The notes under the pieces were generated by a model that did no database searches, had not been told where the DNA came from, and saw nothing but the letters and a program-made list of their open reading frames with translations. Made by a program: the position numbers and the translations under genes. DNA of 64,000 nt from Clitoria ternatea (Eukaryota > Streptophyta > Magnoliopsida > Fabales > Fabaceae), in NCBI GenBank assembly GCA_037962975.1, contig CM075672.1, forward strand, positions 53,886,501 through 53,950,500, read 5' to 3'. Shown one piece after another: positions 11,217 through 20,871 of this stretch. Positions within the stretch are counted from its first letter, which is position 1, and each line of letters starts with the position of its first letter.

Positions 11217-12954
11217 ACCAACTGTTTACAAGGTGCTATGATCAACCTCACTTTTTATACAAAGGTGGTGGTCCTATACCCATTCAGCATGACAATTATT
11301 TTTATACGTCATTCATATATACAGGTTAGGACTTATTTTAAAATTTGATGAAATTTCGGCAGCATTTCGCATTGGTCTCTAAGTACACAAAATGAGAGTG
11401 GTCAAATCAAATTCAACCACAACCAAATATGCACCCAGAGAACAACACAAAATACAAGTTACCGAAATTTTATCAAATTTTAAAATAACTCCTAACTTGT
11501 ACATACTAACAATGACGTATAAAAAATAATTGTTCATCCCAAACTGTCCAAACGGACAATTCAAGATTCAACACAAACGATGACATTAATTGATTTAATG
11601 ACCATTTGTGTCGAATCTCAAACGGGGAACTACGGTTCACTCATATGCACAACAACTTTCATACTAGTTAACTAGTTAACTAGTATGAGCCTACGAGTTT
11701 GCAAGATTGAAAACCACATGCATGCAATAGACAGAAATAACATTATATACGAGCAACCAACAATAACAGCAATAACATTATATACGAGCAACCAACAATA
11801 ACAGCAATAACAATGATGAAGTGAAAATTTTCCATTTAAAAATATCTAACTTGAACCTTATTAGGCCCTGTGTATTCAGAATGTAACATTACATTGTATA
11901 GATCATGTCTGAGGTAACATTAAAAACTTGATGGTAATGACTTTGGTTATTCTAATGGAGAATATGATATATCTAACTTACAATGAAATCTTTTATGATA
12001 TATCTAACTTAGATCATATTTTTTTTTGGTCGAAGCTTAGATCATTAAAAAAGTTGTTAAAACATTGTTAGTTTGGTTTAAAAAATGGTCAAACAAAAAA
12101 TCAGTTAAAAATGGTAGAGTTATTAGAATGGGAAGATTTTAACAACTTTAGCTATTTTAACATAGATGCATTGAGTCTAACTAAGTTCAGATTCTAAGTA
12201 AGAATTAATTCTAGATTTTAAAGAACATGAATTTTTATTTTGGAGGAGAGCCTGAATTTTATTACTGATACCAAAACAAAACAGCAAAGAGATTGTAGCC
12301 ATCCATTTCAGTTTCTTGGTCCTATAAAATAATCTTTCAAATGTTATCCCTTCTAAACCATAGAATCAACCAAAGATTAAAAAGTAAAAACTAAACAGAA
12401 AATTTGACTATACAGGGGATTACTAGCAAGTGTCAATTGCCGATTACAGTTTACCAAGTTTAACTATACAGGGCACTGTGCAACAGTTTACCAAGTTTAT
12501 TCTAGTTTATTAAAAAAACATACACCCAAATGTCCACTCGATTCTAGGCATTATAAACTGGTAGGAGTTTACAACTTAACTCAACAGTTTCACAACATAG
12601 AGACAGAGACAATGAAATGTTGGCACAATAAAACAAGCTTAACCAAACTTAATCACTAGTACAACATAGAGACAGAGACAGTGAAATAGGTTCCACAAAC
12701 AAGGCAGAGCATAATAACGAAGTACACCAGCAGTGAGCGAAGAAGTAGGGTAATGGAGCACTTACTTGAAAATGGTGCGAAGATGACACGAACGAAAGAA
12801 GGAAGAAGCGAGTGAACACGAACGAAAGAAGAAAGAAGCGAGTGAACACGAACAGCAAAGAACAAACTCAAGGAAGAAGACGATAACCAGCGCGAAGAAG
12901 AAGAGAAAGTGAAAAAAGAATGAAAGGCGCGGCTTTTGAAGTTTCAGAAAGGAT
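11217..12954 (-). promoter_or_regulatory. CACTA 5' noncoding region upstream of TNPD
   Basis: No supported gene. As the DNA between the 5' terminus and TNPD it should contain promoter and leader, but I recognise no clear TATA box. It contains a perfect 30-base palindrome at 11659-11688 built on CTAGTTAACTAG, a 35-base unit repeated twice (11736-11805), a diverged direct repeat near 12596 and 12662, and a 30-base purine-rich tandem repeat (about 12785-12853). Short reading frames at 12649-12871 arise from that repeat and are not convincing genes. Confidence 0.6.
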
Positions 12955-13479
12955 GTATATTCACGGTTCCCCTTGAAACCGTGAATATATTACACATATA
13001 TTCACGGTTTAACAAACAACCGTGGATAAATGTTAACTATATATCCACGGTTACTATCCCAACCGTGGATAAATATTAAATTTATATTCACAGTTATAGA
13101 AACAACCGTGGACATACAGTACCCAGTGATTAAACCCTAAAACCTGAACTATATATCCACGGTTGGAAATACATCCGTGAATATTGACATCTATATATAT
13201 CCACGGTTAACATCATAACCGTGAATGTATCCATCAATATATATTCACGGTTGTGCACACAACCGTCGATATTAATATATATCCACGGTTGACTTATCAA
13301 CCGTGAATATATATTGATGGATACATTCACGGTTATGATGTTAACCGTGGATATATAGTTTTCTCTGATTATAACGTTCACCTTATAATTTCAAAAATGC
13401 CACCGCGCATGTTTTTATCACTGATCCTCTTCTACCCGTGAATATATCCCCGTTGTTATATCCATTTTTTCCACTAGTG
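12955..13479. repeat. CACTA right subterminal repeat array and terminal inverted repeat
   Basis: Mirrors the left end: repeated CCACGGTT and AACCGTG units in opposed pairs, ending in TTTTTTCCACTAGTG. A long inverted repeat spans about 13190-13362, with arms of about 62 bases around a 45-base centre that itself contains opposed CACGGTT units. The frame at 13130-13381 is a by-product of this palindrome. Confidence 0.93.
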
Positions 13480-14094
13480 AAAGGATATATCGGCCTTTCC
13501 CTTTCTATATCTTATCACATCTCTGTGTTTTATTTTCATCATCACTATATATACCTGATGTTTGTAAATAAAATTCTCCTTTCTTCTTAAATGTTCATGA
13601 CCAAATTTTATGAATAAACGAGTTTTTGCCTAAAAGAAATTTTTGAAATTGAAAACGACAGAGCGTAAAGTTATGGGGAAGGAAATGCATCCTAGCTCCA
13701 GACTTCGCTTGGTATAAGCATAACCATCTCCGCTAAATACGCTCGCCAAAGTCAGAGGATGTTTCTATTTCATCCATGAGTTACCTTAAAAAGCTAGTCG
13801 CCAGGGAAGATTTACCTGTAAAGTCTTTTTATACTAACTCACTTTCTTGTTAAAGGGGGCGGCCAGAATCCATCATTCAAAAGCAGGTATTCGCCAAAGC
13901 TTTCCCCCAGCAAGACCCACCGTTGGTACCTAAGTGGAACGCAGACCGAGGGTTCCCCCCGAGGAAAATCGTAAAATGAACTTAGTTCCCTCAACCAGGA
14001 TATTTCTTTGATCATGCTTAAGAAGACTTATCCTTCCCCAGTAAGTTCACCATTACCAAACTAGCACCCATCATACTCCTCTCACCAAAAAAGC

Positions 14095-14790
14095 TCAAAC
14101 TGGGGCATCTCCCCAGATCACTCTTCCAGTCAAGGGGCAGTACCCCGAATCTCCAAAAAAGCTTGGACTGGGGCATCTCCCCAGATCACTCTTCTAGTCA
14201 AGGGGCAGTACCCCGAATCTCCAAAAAAGCTCAAACTGGGGCATCTCCCCAGATATTTCTTCCAAATTGGGGCATCACCCCAAAGTTCTAGATCCTGGTT
14301 AATTTGGACGGGACATCCTGTTAACCCCTAGATCACTCTTCCAGTCAAGGGGCAGTACCCCGAATCTCCAAAAAAGCTTAGACTGGGGCATCTCCCCAGA
14401 TATCTCTTCCAAATTGGGGCATCACCCCAAAGCTCTAGATCCTGGTTAATTTGGACGGAACGTCCTGTTAACCCCCAGATTACTCTTCCAGTAAAAAGGG
14501 GGCAACCCCCAAAATTCCTACAAACTTTCCAAAATTGGGGCATCACCCTAAAGCTCTAGATCCTGGTTAATTTGGATGGGACGTCCTGTTAACCCCCAGA
14601 TCACTCTTCCTGTAAAAGGATAACCCCCCAGAAATTCTTTCAAACCATCTCAAACTAGGGCATCACCCCAAATTTATTCTTTTTAGTCAAGGGCTTCAGT
14701 CATGACAAACCGGGGCATCACCCCGAGCTTTTAGGTACAGAGAGTTAATTCGGATGAGACGTCCTGTTAGCTCCCCTAATTTTTACTTTT
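14095..14790 (+). repeat. Diverged repeat block with GGGG-loop-CCCC and GGACG-loop-CGTCC hairpins
   Basis: Repeats phrases such as AAACTGGGGCATCTCCCCAG, AAGGGGCAGTACCCCGAAT and GGGGCATCACCCC, each a 4-5 bp G/C stem with a five-base loop. Between them sit longer hairpins at 14297-14327, 14444-14474, 14565-14595 and 14741-14775 with arms GGTTAA/TTAACC or AGTTAA/TTAGCT around GGACG/CGTCC. The equivalent block in Ogre B is 46530-47120. Function unknown. Confidence 0.8.
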
Positions 14791-14822
14791 CAGTCAACCG
14801 AGAGGCAACATCCTCACCCTTT

Positions 14823-15290
14823 ATCTTCCAGTTGCCGATCAAATGGCACCCTTTACCGTCCTGTCGCCGATCAAATGACACCCCTTTACCTTCCAGTCGC
14901 CGATCAAATGGCACCCCTTTACCTTCCAGCTGCCGATCAAATGGTACCCTTTACCTTCCAGTTTTCGATCAAATGGCACCCTTTATTTTCCTGTCACCGA
15001 TCAAATGACACCCCTTTACCTTCCATTCGCCGATCAAATGGCACCCTTTACCTTCCAGTTGCCGATCAAATGGCACCCTTTATTTTCCTGTCGCCGATCA
15101 AATGGCACCCCTCTACTTTCCAATTGCCGATCAAATGGCATCCCTTTACCTTCCAGCTGCCGATTAAATGGCACCCTTTACCTCCTAATTGCCGATCAAA
15201 TGGCACCCTTTACCTTCCAGTCGCCGAACAAATGGCACCCCTTTACCTTTCTGTCGCCAAACAAATGGCATCCTTTTACTTTCCCTGTCA
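14823..15290 (+). repeat. Minisatellite, about 33-bp unit, about 14 copies
   Basis: Units contain GCCGATCAAATGGCACCC followed by a T/C-rich TTTACCTTCCAGT tail. By eye there are about 14 copies, the last ones diverged (AACAAATGGCATCC). Ogre B has about 8 copies of the same unit at 47255-47500. Tandem repeats in the 3' untranslated region are a known Ogre trait. Confidence 0.9.
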
Positions 15291-15540
15291 ACCGAGAGGC
15301 AATACCCTCACCTTTTACTTTCCAGTTAACCGAGAGGCAACACCCTCACCTTTACTTTTCCTGTAAACCGAGAGGCAACACCCCCACCTTTTACTTTCCA
15401 GTCAACCGAGGGGCAACACCCTCACCTTTACTTTTCCTGTAAACCGAGAGGCAACACCCTCACCTTTTTCTTTTCGTGTCAACCGAGAGGCAACACCCTC
15501 ACCTTTTCTTTTATTGTTCACTGAGAGGCAATACCCATGT
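15288..15540 (+). repeat. Minisatellite, about 38-bp unit, about 7 copies
   Basis: Units contain ACCGAGAGGCAACACCCTCA and a T-rich tail. A single copy also precedes the 33-bp array, at 14797. Ogre B has three copies before (47142-47260) and about six after (47507-47720) its 33-bp array, so the order is shared and copy number differs. Confidence 0.88.
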
Positions 15541-15853
15541 CGTTTACTTTCCAGTCATAGATTTAGAAATTCCATGCCTAGACAATTTCCAAGCACACCC
15601 CAATTCATTCATTTTTCTCCAAAGCTTCGGATATCCATTTCTGGGCTGCTCAAGATACTAGGGCAATCCTTTATGTAAAAAAGACAAGAAAAAAGAAGAA
15701 GAGAAAGAAAAAGATTCAAGTGTCAATTCTTAGGTTTTTCCCTCTCATCTGTTACTCCTGGTTATTAGAGTCAGCATGACTTCGACAATGGTGTTCACAT
15801 CTTTACTCCGTTTCTATTTCAAAAGCAAGAAGAAACTTCATGCTTTTCCTCAT

Positions 15854-15877
15854 GGAAAAGAAGTAAAGAAGGGCATC
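15854..15877 (+). other. Ogre A polypurine tract before 3' LTR
   Basis: A purine run (GGAAAAGAAGTAAAGAAGGG, then CATC) lies directly before the LTR start TGTGAACACC. Element B has the same run with small changes at 48028-48051. This is the expected plus-strand primer. Confidence 0.75.
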
Positions 15878-18800
15878 TGTGAACACCTATTTTGGTCCAG
15901 TCAATTTTCACCAAGAATAGGGAATTTTCATCACCAAGAATAGGGAATCCACAAGTGAAAAGAATTGAAAAAAATAATAATAAAAAAAGAGAAGAAAAAA
16001 AAGAAAAAAAGAAAAAAAAGAAAAGAAAACAAAAGAAAAGAAAAAGCAAAAAAAATAAAAAAATAAAAAAATAAAATAAAAAAATAAAAATTCTGACTCG
16101 GAAATGATCATTTCCGAGTGAGATGACTCGGAATGATCATTTCCGAGTAAGGAGTCTCCGAGTGATGACATGGCCGAGTGGTATATTGATGTGAGTGGGA
16201 GTTTTGCTCAAGCGAGTGGGAAATTCGCCCAAGCGAGACTGTGGTCAATCAGGAATTTGACCTCTGGCCTGTTCTCGCTCAAGCGAGTGGGAACCTCGCC
16301 CAAGCGGAAAGGTGAGCGCTCAAGCAAGTGGGAATCCCGCTCAAGCGGAAAGGCGTTTTGAATAACATGTCTCCGAGTGAGACGTTGCCGAGTGAATTGT
16401 CACCGGTTGGGTTGTTTCCAAGTGGAGGATTCCCGATTGAAAACCGCTCAGAATGAAAAAGGACTGTTATTGAATGACTATTTAACGATTGGATAAATCT
16501 GAGTGAAGGATTCCCGATTGAAGCCAGTCTGAATGAAAAGCAAGCCCGATGTCTGATGAATACATCCGAGTGAATAATTCCCAATTGAAGTACCTCCGAG
16601 TGAAAAGAAAGCCTCTGACTATGAATGAACACTTGTCAGGCAAGGATATTCCTAAGTGAGGTATTTCCGAGTGGATCATTTCAAGAGGTTCACTCCTGAG
16701 CAAAGAAAGGCCCTATGAATGAATACTTTTCGAGCAGACACATCTGAGTGGACTTTCTCCGAGTGAAGTATTTCAAAGTGATTTAATTCCAAGAGATGTG
16801 TTTCCGAGTGGAAAGAAGGCCAGTTCCGAGTGAAAATGTCCAAGTTCCAAGTTCTGATTGAAAACAAAGCCGACTCCGAGTGAATGCACCGAGTGGTCAT
16901 ATTTTCAAATTCCAAATTTTGATTGAAAAGAAGGTCAGCTCCGAGTGACAACTCCGAAGAGTTGATTGATGGTTGAAACCCTTCTGATTAAAAACAAAGT
17001 TGACTCTGAATGAACACGTCCGAGTGAGCAAGGTCGGTTCCGAGTGAATGCATATGAAGGATTGATTATCAAATGGAGCCATTTCTGATCGAAAATTAAA
17101 CCCAAGTGAGATCCCGAGGAAAACACACCCGAGTGAGTTGGGGCAGAGAGTTGCATTTCTGAGCCAAGCAAGACTCGGACATGGGAGAGCTTCTATCAGC
17201 CAGATTCTTTCAGGCTCTAATTTTCTGAGTAAAAGGCAAAGCTAATTTCTGAGTTGTACAACCGAATAGAATGATTGACGACAGAGGGCAATTCTGAGTG
17301 AGAAGCCAGTCAGATTTCCGACTGAAGAAAGAGTCTACTAAATGACTCCCAAGCAAATCCGAACAAGTGTTTCCGAGTAAAACATTTTAGGAGGTGTCGA
17401 GGGAGTTACTCTCTTCAGCCAGCACCAAGTCACTCTCCATCAGTCAGTACCGAGTGAGTCACTCTTCAGTCAGCACCGAGTGAGTCCTCTTCAGTCAGCA
17501 CCGAGTGAGTCCTCTTCAGTCAGCACCGAGTGAGTCCTCTTCAGTCACTTCCGAGCCACCTTTGACTCACCTCTGAGCCACTTTTCACCCATTTCCGAGC
17601 CATCCTTTCAACCAGTTCCGAGCCACCCCTCAACCAATTTCTGAGCCGTCTTTCAATCATTTCCGAGCGATCCTTTCAACCAGTTGCGAGCCACCCTTTA
17701 ACCAATTTCTGAGCTGTCTTTCAACCATTTCTGAGCCATCTTTCAACCATTTCCGAGTCGTCCTTCAACTATTTCTGAGTCCTCTTCAGTCAGTTCTGAG
17801 TCACTTTTCACTCGGTTCAGATTGAATATTTCAACCAGAATTGTTTTGCTCGTCCAGCCCTTCATAACCACAATACTGACCCTCCTTATAGTAACTATAC
17901 CGACCAACAAGCAACACCGAGCGAAGCTTTCACTCAGTCTTGTGTACAAAAGGCACCTTTTTCACTCGGTCTTGTGCACAAAAGGCACCTTTTCCACTCG
18001 GATTCTGGAGAGAAGGTGAAATCCGACCCATATTTCCACCAAATGCCCTTACTGGCTTGGATTTCCACTATCCAAGTGGATCCTTGACTTGTGGGGGGCG
18101 GCTGACAATAAGACAAAGGAGAAACCCACTAGCCGCCGTCCCCTATAGCTGTTTAGGTGCAAGCTGTTCCTACCAACTCCATCCAGGCTGTATCCAATGC
18201 TGATCTAGTGGGGCGGCTGACTTCAAGACAAAAAGAGAAGCCTCACTTGCCAATGATGGTTAACGTCTAAGACCTCTATAAGTAGAGAGGATCCTGAAGC
18301 CTTCAAAAGGAGGAGGAAACCTTCATTTTGGAGAAGACTCTGAAGCATTTACTTAGAAAAACACAGCCCCTTAAGACCAACACCGTCGCCTCTCCCTCTA
18401 CACCTCACCGTACACCGTCCCTCTCCTCTCCTCACCCACACTGTCCGTCCTCTTCTTCCTCTCAAATCCACCATATAGCTCTCCACATCACACCGTCCTC
18501 CTCAAATCCTCCCAACCGTCCATCCCTCTCCTTCGAATCTTCAACACCGACTCCTCATATCCACACCTCCATCCGACCTCCTTTAAACGACCATACCGCT
18601 TCTCCTCTCAGCTCCACACCAACACAGCCCCTTAAACTCACACTGACCAGTCCAACACCTCCTCAAACACCGTCCAGCCCCTCCTCACCAACACCGTCCA
18701 GCTTCCTCTTTAACTCATAACATCGTCCAGCCTTCTCCCTTGAATCTTCCCACACCGTTCTCACTCTCTCACTGCCCGTCCTCTACCTCTCAAATACCGC

Positions 18801-19712
18801 CCCTCTCCCCCCAAAAACCACGTTGTTACTCTCTTTCTCCATACCGTTCTCCTCTCTCCCAGTACCATCCTTCTCCCTCTCTTTAACACCGGCTCCTTCT
18901 TTAATCACTCGGATATATTCAACACCGGCGCTCAGCTCCTTTTTCACCACACTGGTCCCAATCTGTCCCTTTTTTTTAATGCTTGTATTATTTTTTTTTG
19001 TTAAAATTAATTGCTATTTGATGGAATTGTTTCCTTTCTAATAAGTAATTAGTTTTCCTTGATCGGATTAATCTCTTATCAAAAATCTATTCTTCGTTAT
19101 CAGTATTTGTCATTATTTATTTTTCCGTCAAAATTAATTAACTGTTAATTGATGAATCCATTTCCTTTTCAATTATTAATTAATTTTTTAATTGAATTAA
19201 TCCCCACCAAGATTTATATTAAATATTAACAAGAATGAGTGCTTCATACATTTTATTTATTTTCTTAAAAAGGCGGAGCGAGATTAATTTGGACGAGACG
19301 TCCTGTTAATCTCATTTTTTTTTGAAAAAAGGGTGGAGCGAGTTTAATTTGGACGAGACATCCTGTTAATCTCATGTAAAAAATTCCGTGTTTATTTTTG
19401 TTTATTTCTTTGTATATTTTGTCATTTTATGTTTTTTATGAAGAAGTTACAATAATTTCTGGGTTAATTATAATACGCGTTATCATATTGAGGTAACCGT
19501 TTTTATAACGGACAGTTGTGAGGTGCTAATACCTTCCTCACCTGTAATCAGACTCCCGAATTTGGAATTTCATCTTTTTGACCAATGCTTTAATGAAAGG
19601 TTTTCCTGGTATTTTATCCTAAAAAATATTGGTGGCGACTCCCTGTTTTTCTTTTCGAACAAAAAAAATCGTTTTGAGGGTCGGCCGTGCCGCCGCGATC
19701 CCGGTCTCGACA
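15878..19712 (+). repeat. Ogre A 3' LTR, 3,835 bp
   Basis: Starts TGTGAACACC and ends GGTCTCGACA, matching the LTR termini of Ogre B. Internal order: purine low-complexity tract (15960-16085), palindromes at 16096-16148, CGCTCAAGCGAG motifs (16200-16350), a long array of degenerate CCGAGTG words (16370-17820) with a 25-bp tandem unit at about 17462-17545, a TATA box (TATAAGTAG, 18277-18285), a pyrimidine-rich leader with ACACCGTCC words (about 18360-18960), and two covarying hairpins (19280-19313, 19340-19373). Shorter than the B LTRs and clearly diverged from them. The partner LTR is outside the window. Confidence 0.92.
18277..18285 (+). promoter_or_regulatory. Ogre A LTR TATA box
   Basis: TATAAGTAG sits about 85 bases before the pyrimidine-rich leader, at the same place as TATAAATA in both Ogre B LTRs (33032 and 50558). 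Confidence 0.7.
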
Positions 19713-20815
19713 CTTGCCATTAAAACTCTATAAATAGAGAAGAAGCTGAAGGCCAAATACACACCAACAGCAAGCATTTCTTCTTCCCTCTCTCACGCTA
19801 CTCTCCTTATTTTCTCTCGTTGCTCTCTGTTTCTCAATTGCTCTATCTTTTTATTATTTGGCAAATTATTTTGAGAGTGAGTTTTGTGAGCAAAATTATT
19901 TTTAAGAGCTAAACTTGAATATTATTTCTTGAGAAAAAAAATCATTTGAGTGCTAAAATTTGTATATTATTTTCTAAGAGAGGAAAATAATTTTTGTGTG
20001 CTAAATTTGCATATTCTTTCTTAGAAAGGAAAATATTCTCAAGTGCTTTAATTTGTATATCCACTCTTTTAGAGAGTTATCTTTGTACATCTAAACACTA
20101 AAAATTCTAGAGGTTTGGGTTGGGTTGGGGTTTCAACCTTGTAATTGTGAGATTGAGAGATTGGGTGGGTGCCCTTGTACTTGTGAGAATTGGGTTCTTG
20201 AGTATGGGACACTAGGAAGCCTTGATTGCTCAAAGTTGTATCTCTAATCTCCAATAGTGGAAATCCTCTAAGTGGGTTGCTTAGAGGCGAGACGTACACC
20301 GGTGTGGTGGAACTCGTATATATCGGTTTGCAAATCTGTCTTCCCTACACTTATTTAATTTGTGTACTTAAAATTGCTTGCTAAATATTTGTGTTTATAA
20401 TTTAATTAATTAAGTAACTTTATTAATTTACTTGTTAATATTAAAGTGCATGTTCTTTTAGTTTGATAAAATTTGTAAATCACTTAGATTAAAATTGTTA
20501 AAGTTATTTAAGTAATATTCTTGAATTGTGCTAAAATTAATTATTACCTTCTAAGTGTTCAAAATAGTGTAACGTTCAATTTGATATTCTTAATTGTTAT
20601 CTTGAATATTACTTAAACTCTCTAAGTGAATTCACTTGCCATACATTAAGTGCTTATTATTTTGTCTTGTGCATAAATTGTTATTTACTTGTGATTAAAT
20701 TTATCTTTTTCATCAAGCATATTTATTAAAAAATTAATTTCAAAAGCATTCCAAGTAAAATTTTTAATACTCAATTCACCCCCCTTCTTGAGTAATTGAG
20801 GCCACTTGGTTAACA
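19713..20815 (+). repeat. Copia A 5' LTR, U3 missing
   Basis: Homologous to the R-U5 part of the copia C LTRs (for example the cttagaggcgagacgtacac segment at 20280). TATAAATA at 19729-19736. Ends in AACA two bases before the primer site. U3 is absent because the sequence before 19713 is the Ogre A LTR. Confidence 0.85.
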
Positions 20816-20817
20816 AG

Positions 20818-20833
20818 TGGTATCAGAGCTTGA
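20818..20833 (+). other. Copia A primer binding site (initiator Met tRNA type)
   Basis: TGGTATCAGAGCTTGA starts two bases after the LTR end. The TGGTATCAGAGC core is the common copia primer site complementary to initiator methionine tRNA. Confidence 0.88.
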
Positions 20834-20871
20834 CTCTTGGTAGATCAAGCTTAATAGCTTCCAGAGAATGA

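Larger units (their letters stand above)
4040..13479 (-). mobile_element. Complete CACTA (En/Spm) DNA transposon, 9,440 bp
   Basis: Begins CACTAGTGGAAAAAA and ends with its inverse TTTTTTCCACTAGTG. The flanks are AAA on both sides (4037-4039 and 13480-13482), the 3-bp duplication expected for CACTA elements. Ogre B at 45901-45915 is the empty site: gatcact-aga-ggatatat, against gatcact-AAA…AAA-ggatatat here. Both genes are on the minus strand, so the right end is the 5' end: TNPD (8037-11216) then TNPA/ULP1 (4808-7922), the usual CACTA order. Subterminal repeats crowd both ends. With intact TNPD, inverted termini and target duplication, this is a complete element. Confidence 0.97.
13480..15877 (+). 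other. Ogre A 3' noncoding region, second part
   Basis: Continues the 3' noncoding region after the CACTA insertion, starting with the right AAA duplication, and aligns with 45905-48051 of Ogre B. It carries the hairpin-rich array (about 14095-14790), two minisatellites (14823-15290 and 15288-15540) and ends at the polypurine tract. Frames inside the tandem repeats (14754-15442) are repeat artefacts. Confidence 0.85.
1..19712 (+). mobile_element. Ogre-type Ty3/gypsy retrotransposon A, 5'-truncated by window edge, interrupted by a CACTA element
   Basis: Holds the end of gag-pro, an intron, RT-RNaseH-integrase, a long repeat-rich 3' noncoding region, a polypurine tract and a 3' LTR. It is collinear with element B at 41850-52586. 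The 5' LTR, ORF1 and most of gag lie left of the window. The CACTA element at 4040-13479 splits its 3' noncoding region. Assignment to the Tat/Ogre lineage rests on dual RNase H domains, the protease-RT intron and the minisatellite-rich 3' region. Coordinates include the inserted CACTA DNA. Confidence 0.9.

Noticed and set aside
12649..12871. Overlapping Phe/Ser-rich minus-strand frames in the CACTA 5' region
   Set aside because: Generated by a 30-base purine-rich tandem repeat; two frames overlap with similar low-complexity peptides.
13130..13381. 83-codon frame at the CACTA right end
   Set aside because: Falls entirely within the subterminal palindrome; Tyr/Ile-rich peptide from AT-rich repeats.
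14754..15442. Overlapping frames of 84-163 codons with repeated peptides (DQMAPLYLP…)
   Set aside because: They follow the 33-bp and 38-bp minisatellites in two frames at once; no start context or known domain. Repeat artefact.
14823..15540. Regular direct repeats resembling a CRISPR array
   Set aside because: The 'spacers' are near identical, the units are diverged minisatellites in a plant retrotransposon 3' region, and the DNA is eukaryotic.
16020..16085. A-rich run suggestive of a processed poly(A) tail
   Set aside because: It lies inside the LTR, is mixed with G and T, and is not next to any gene copy; simple-sequence tract.
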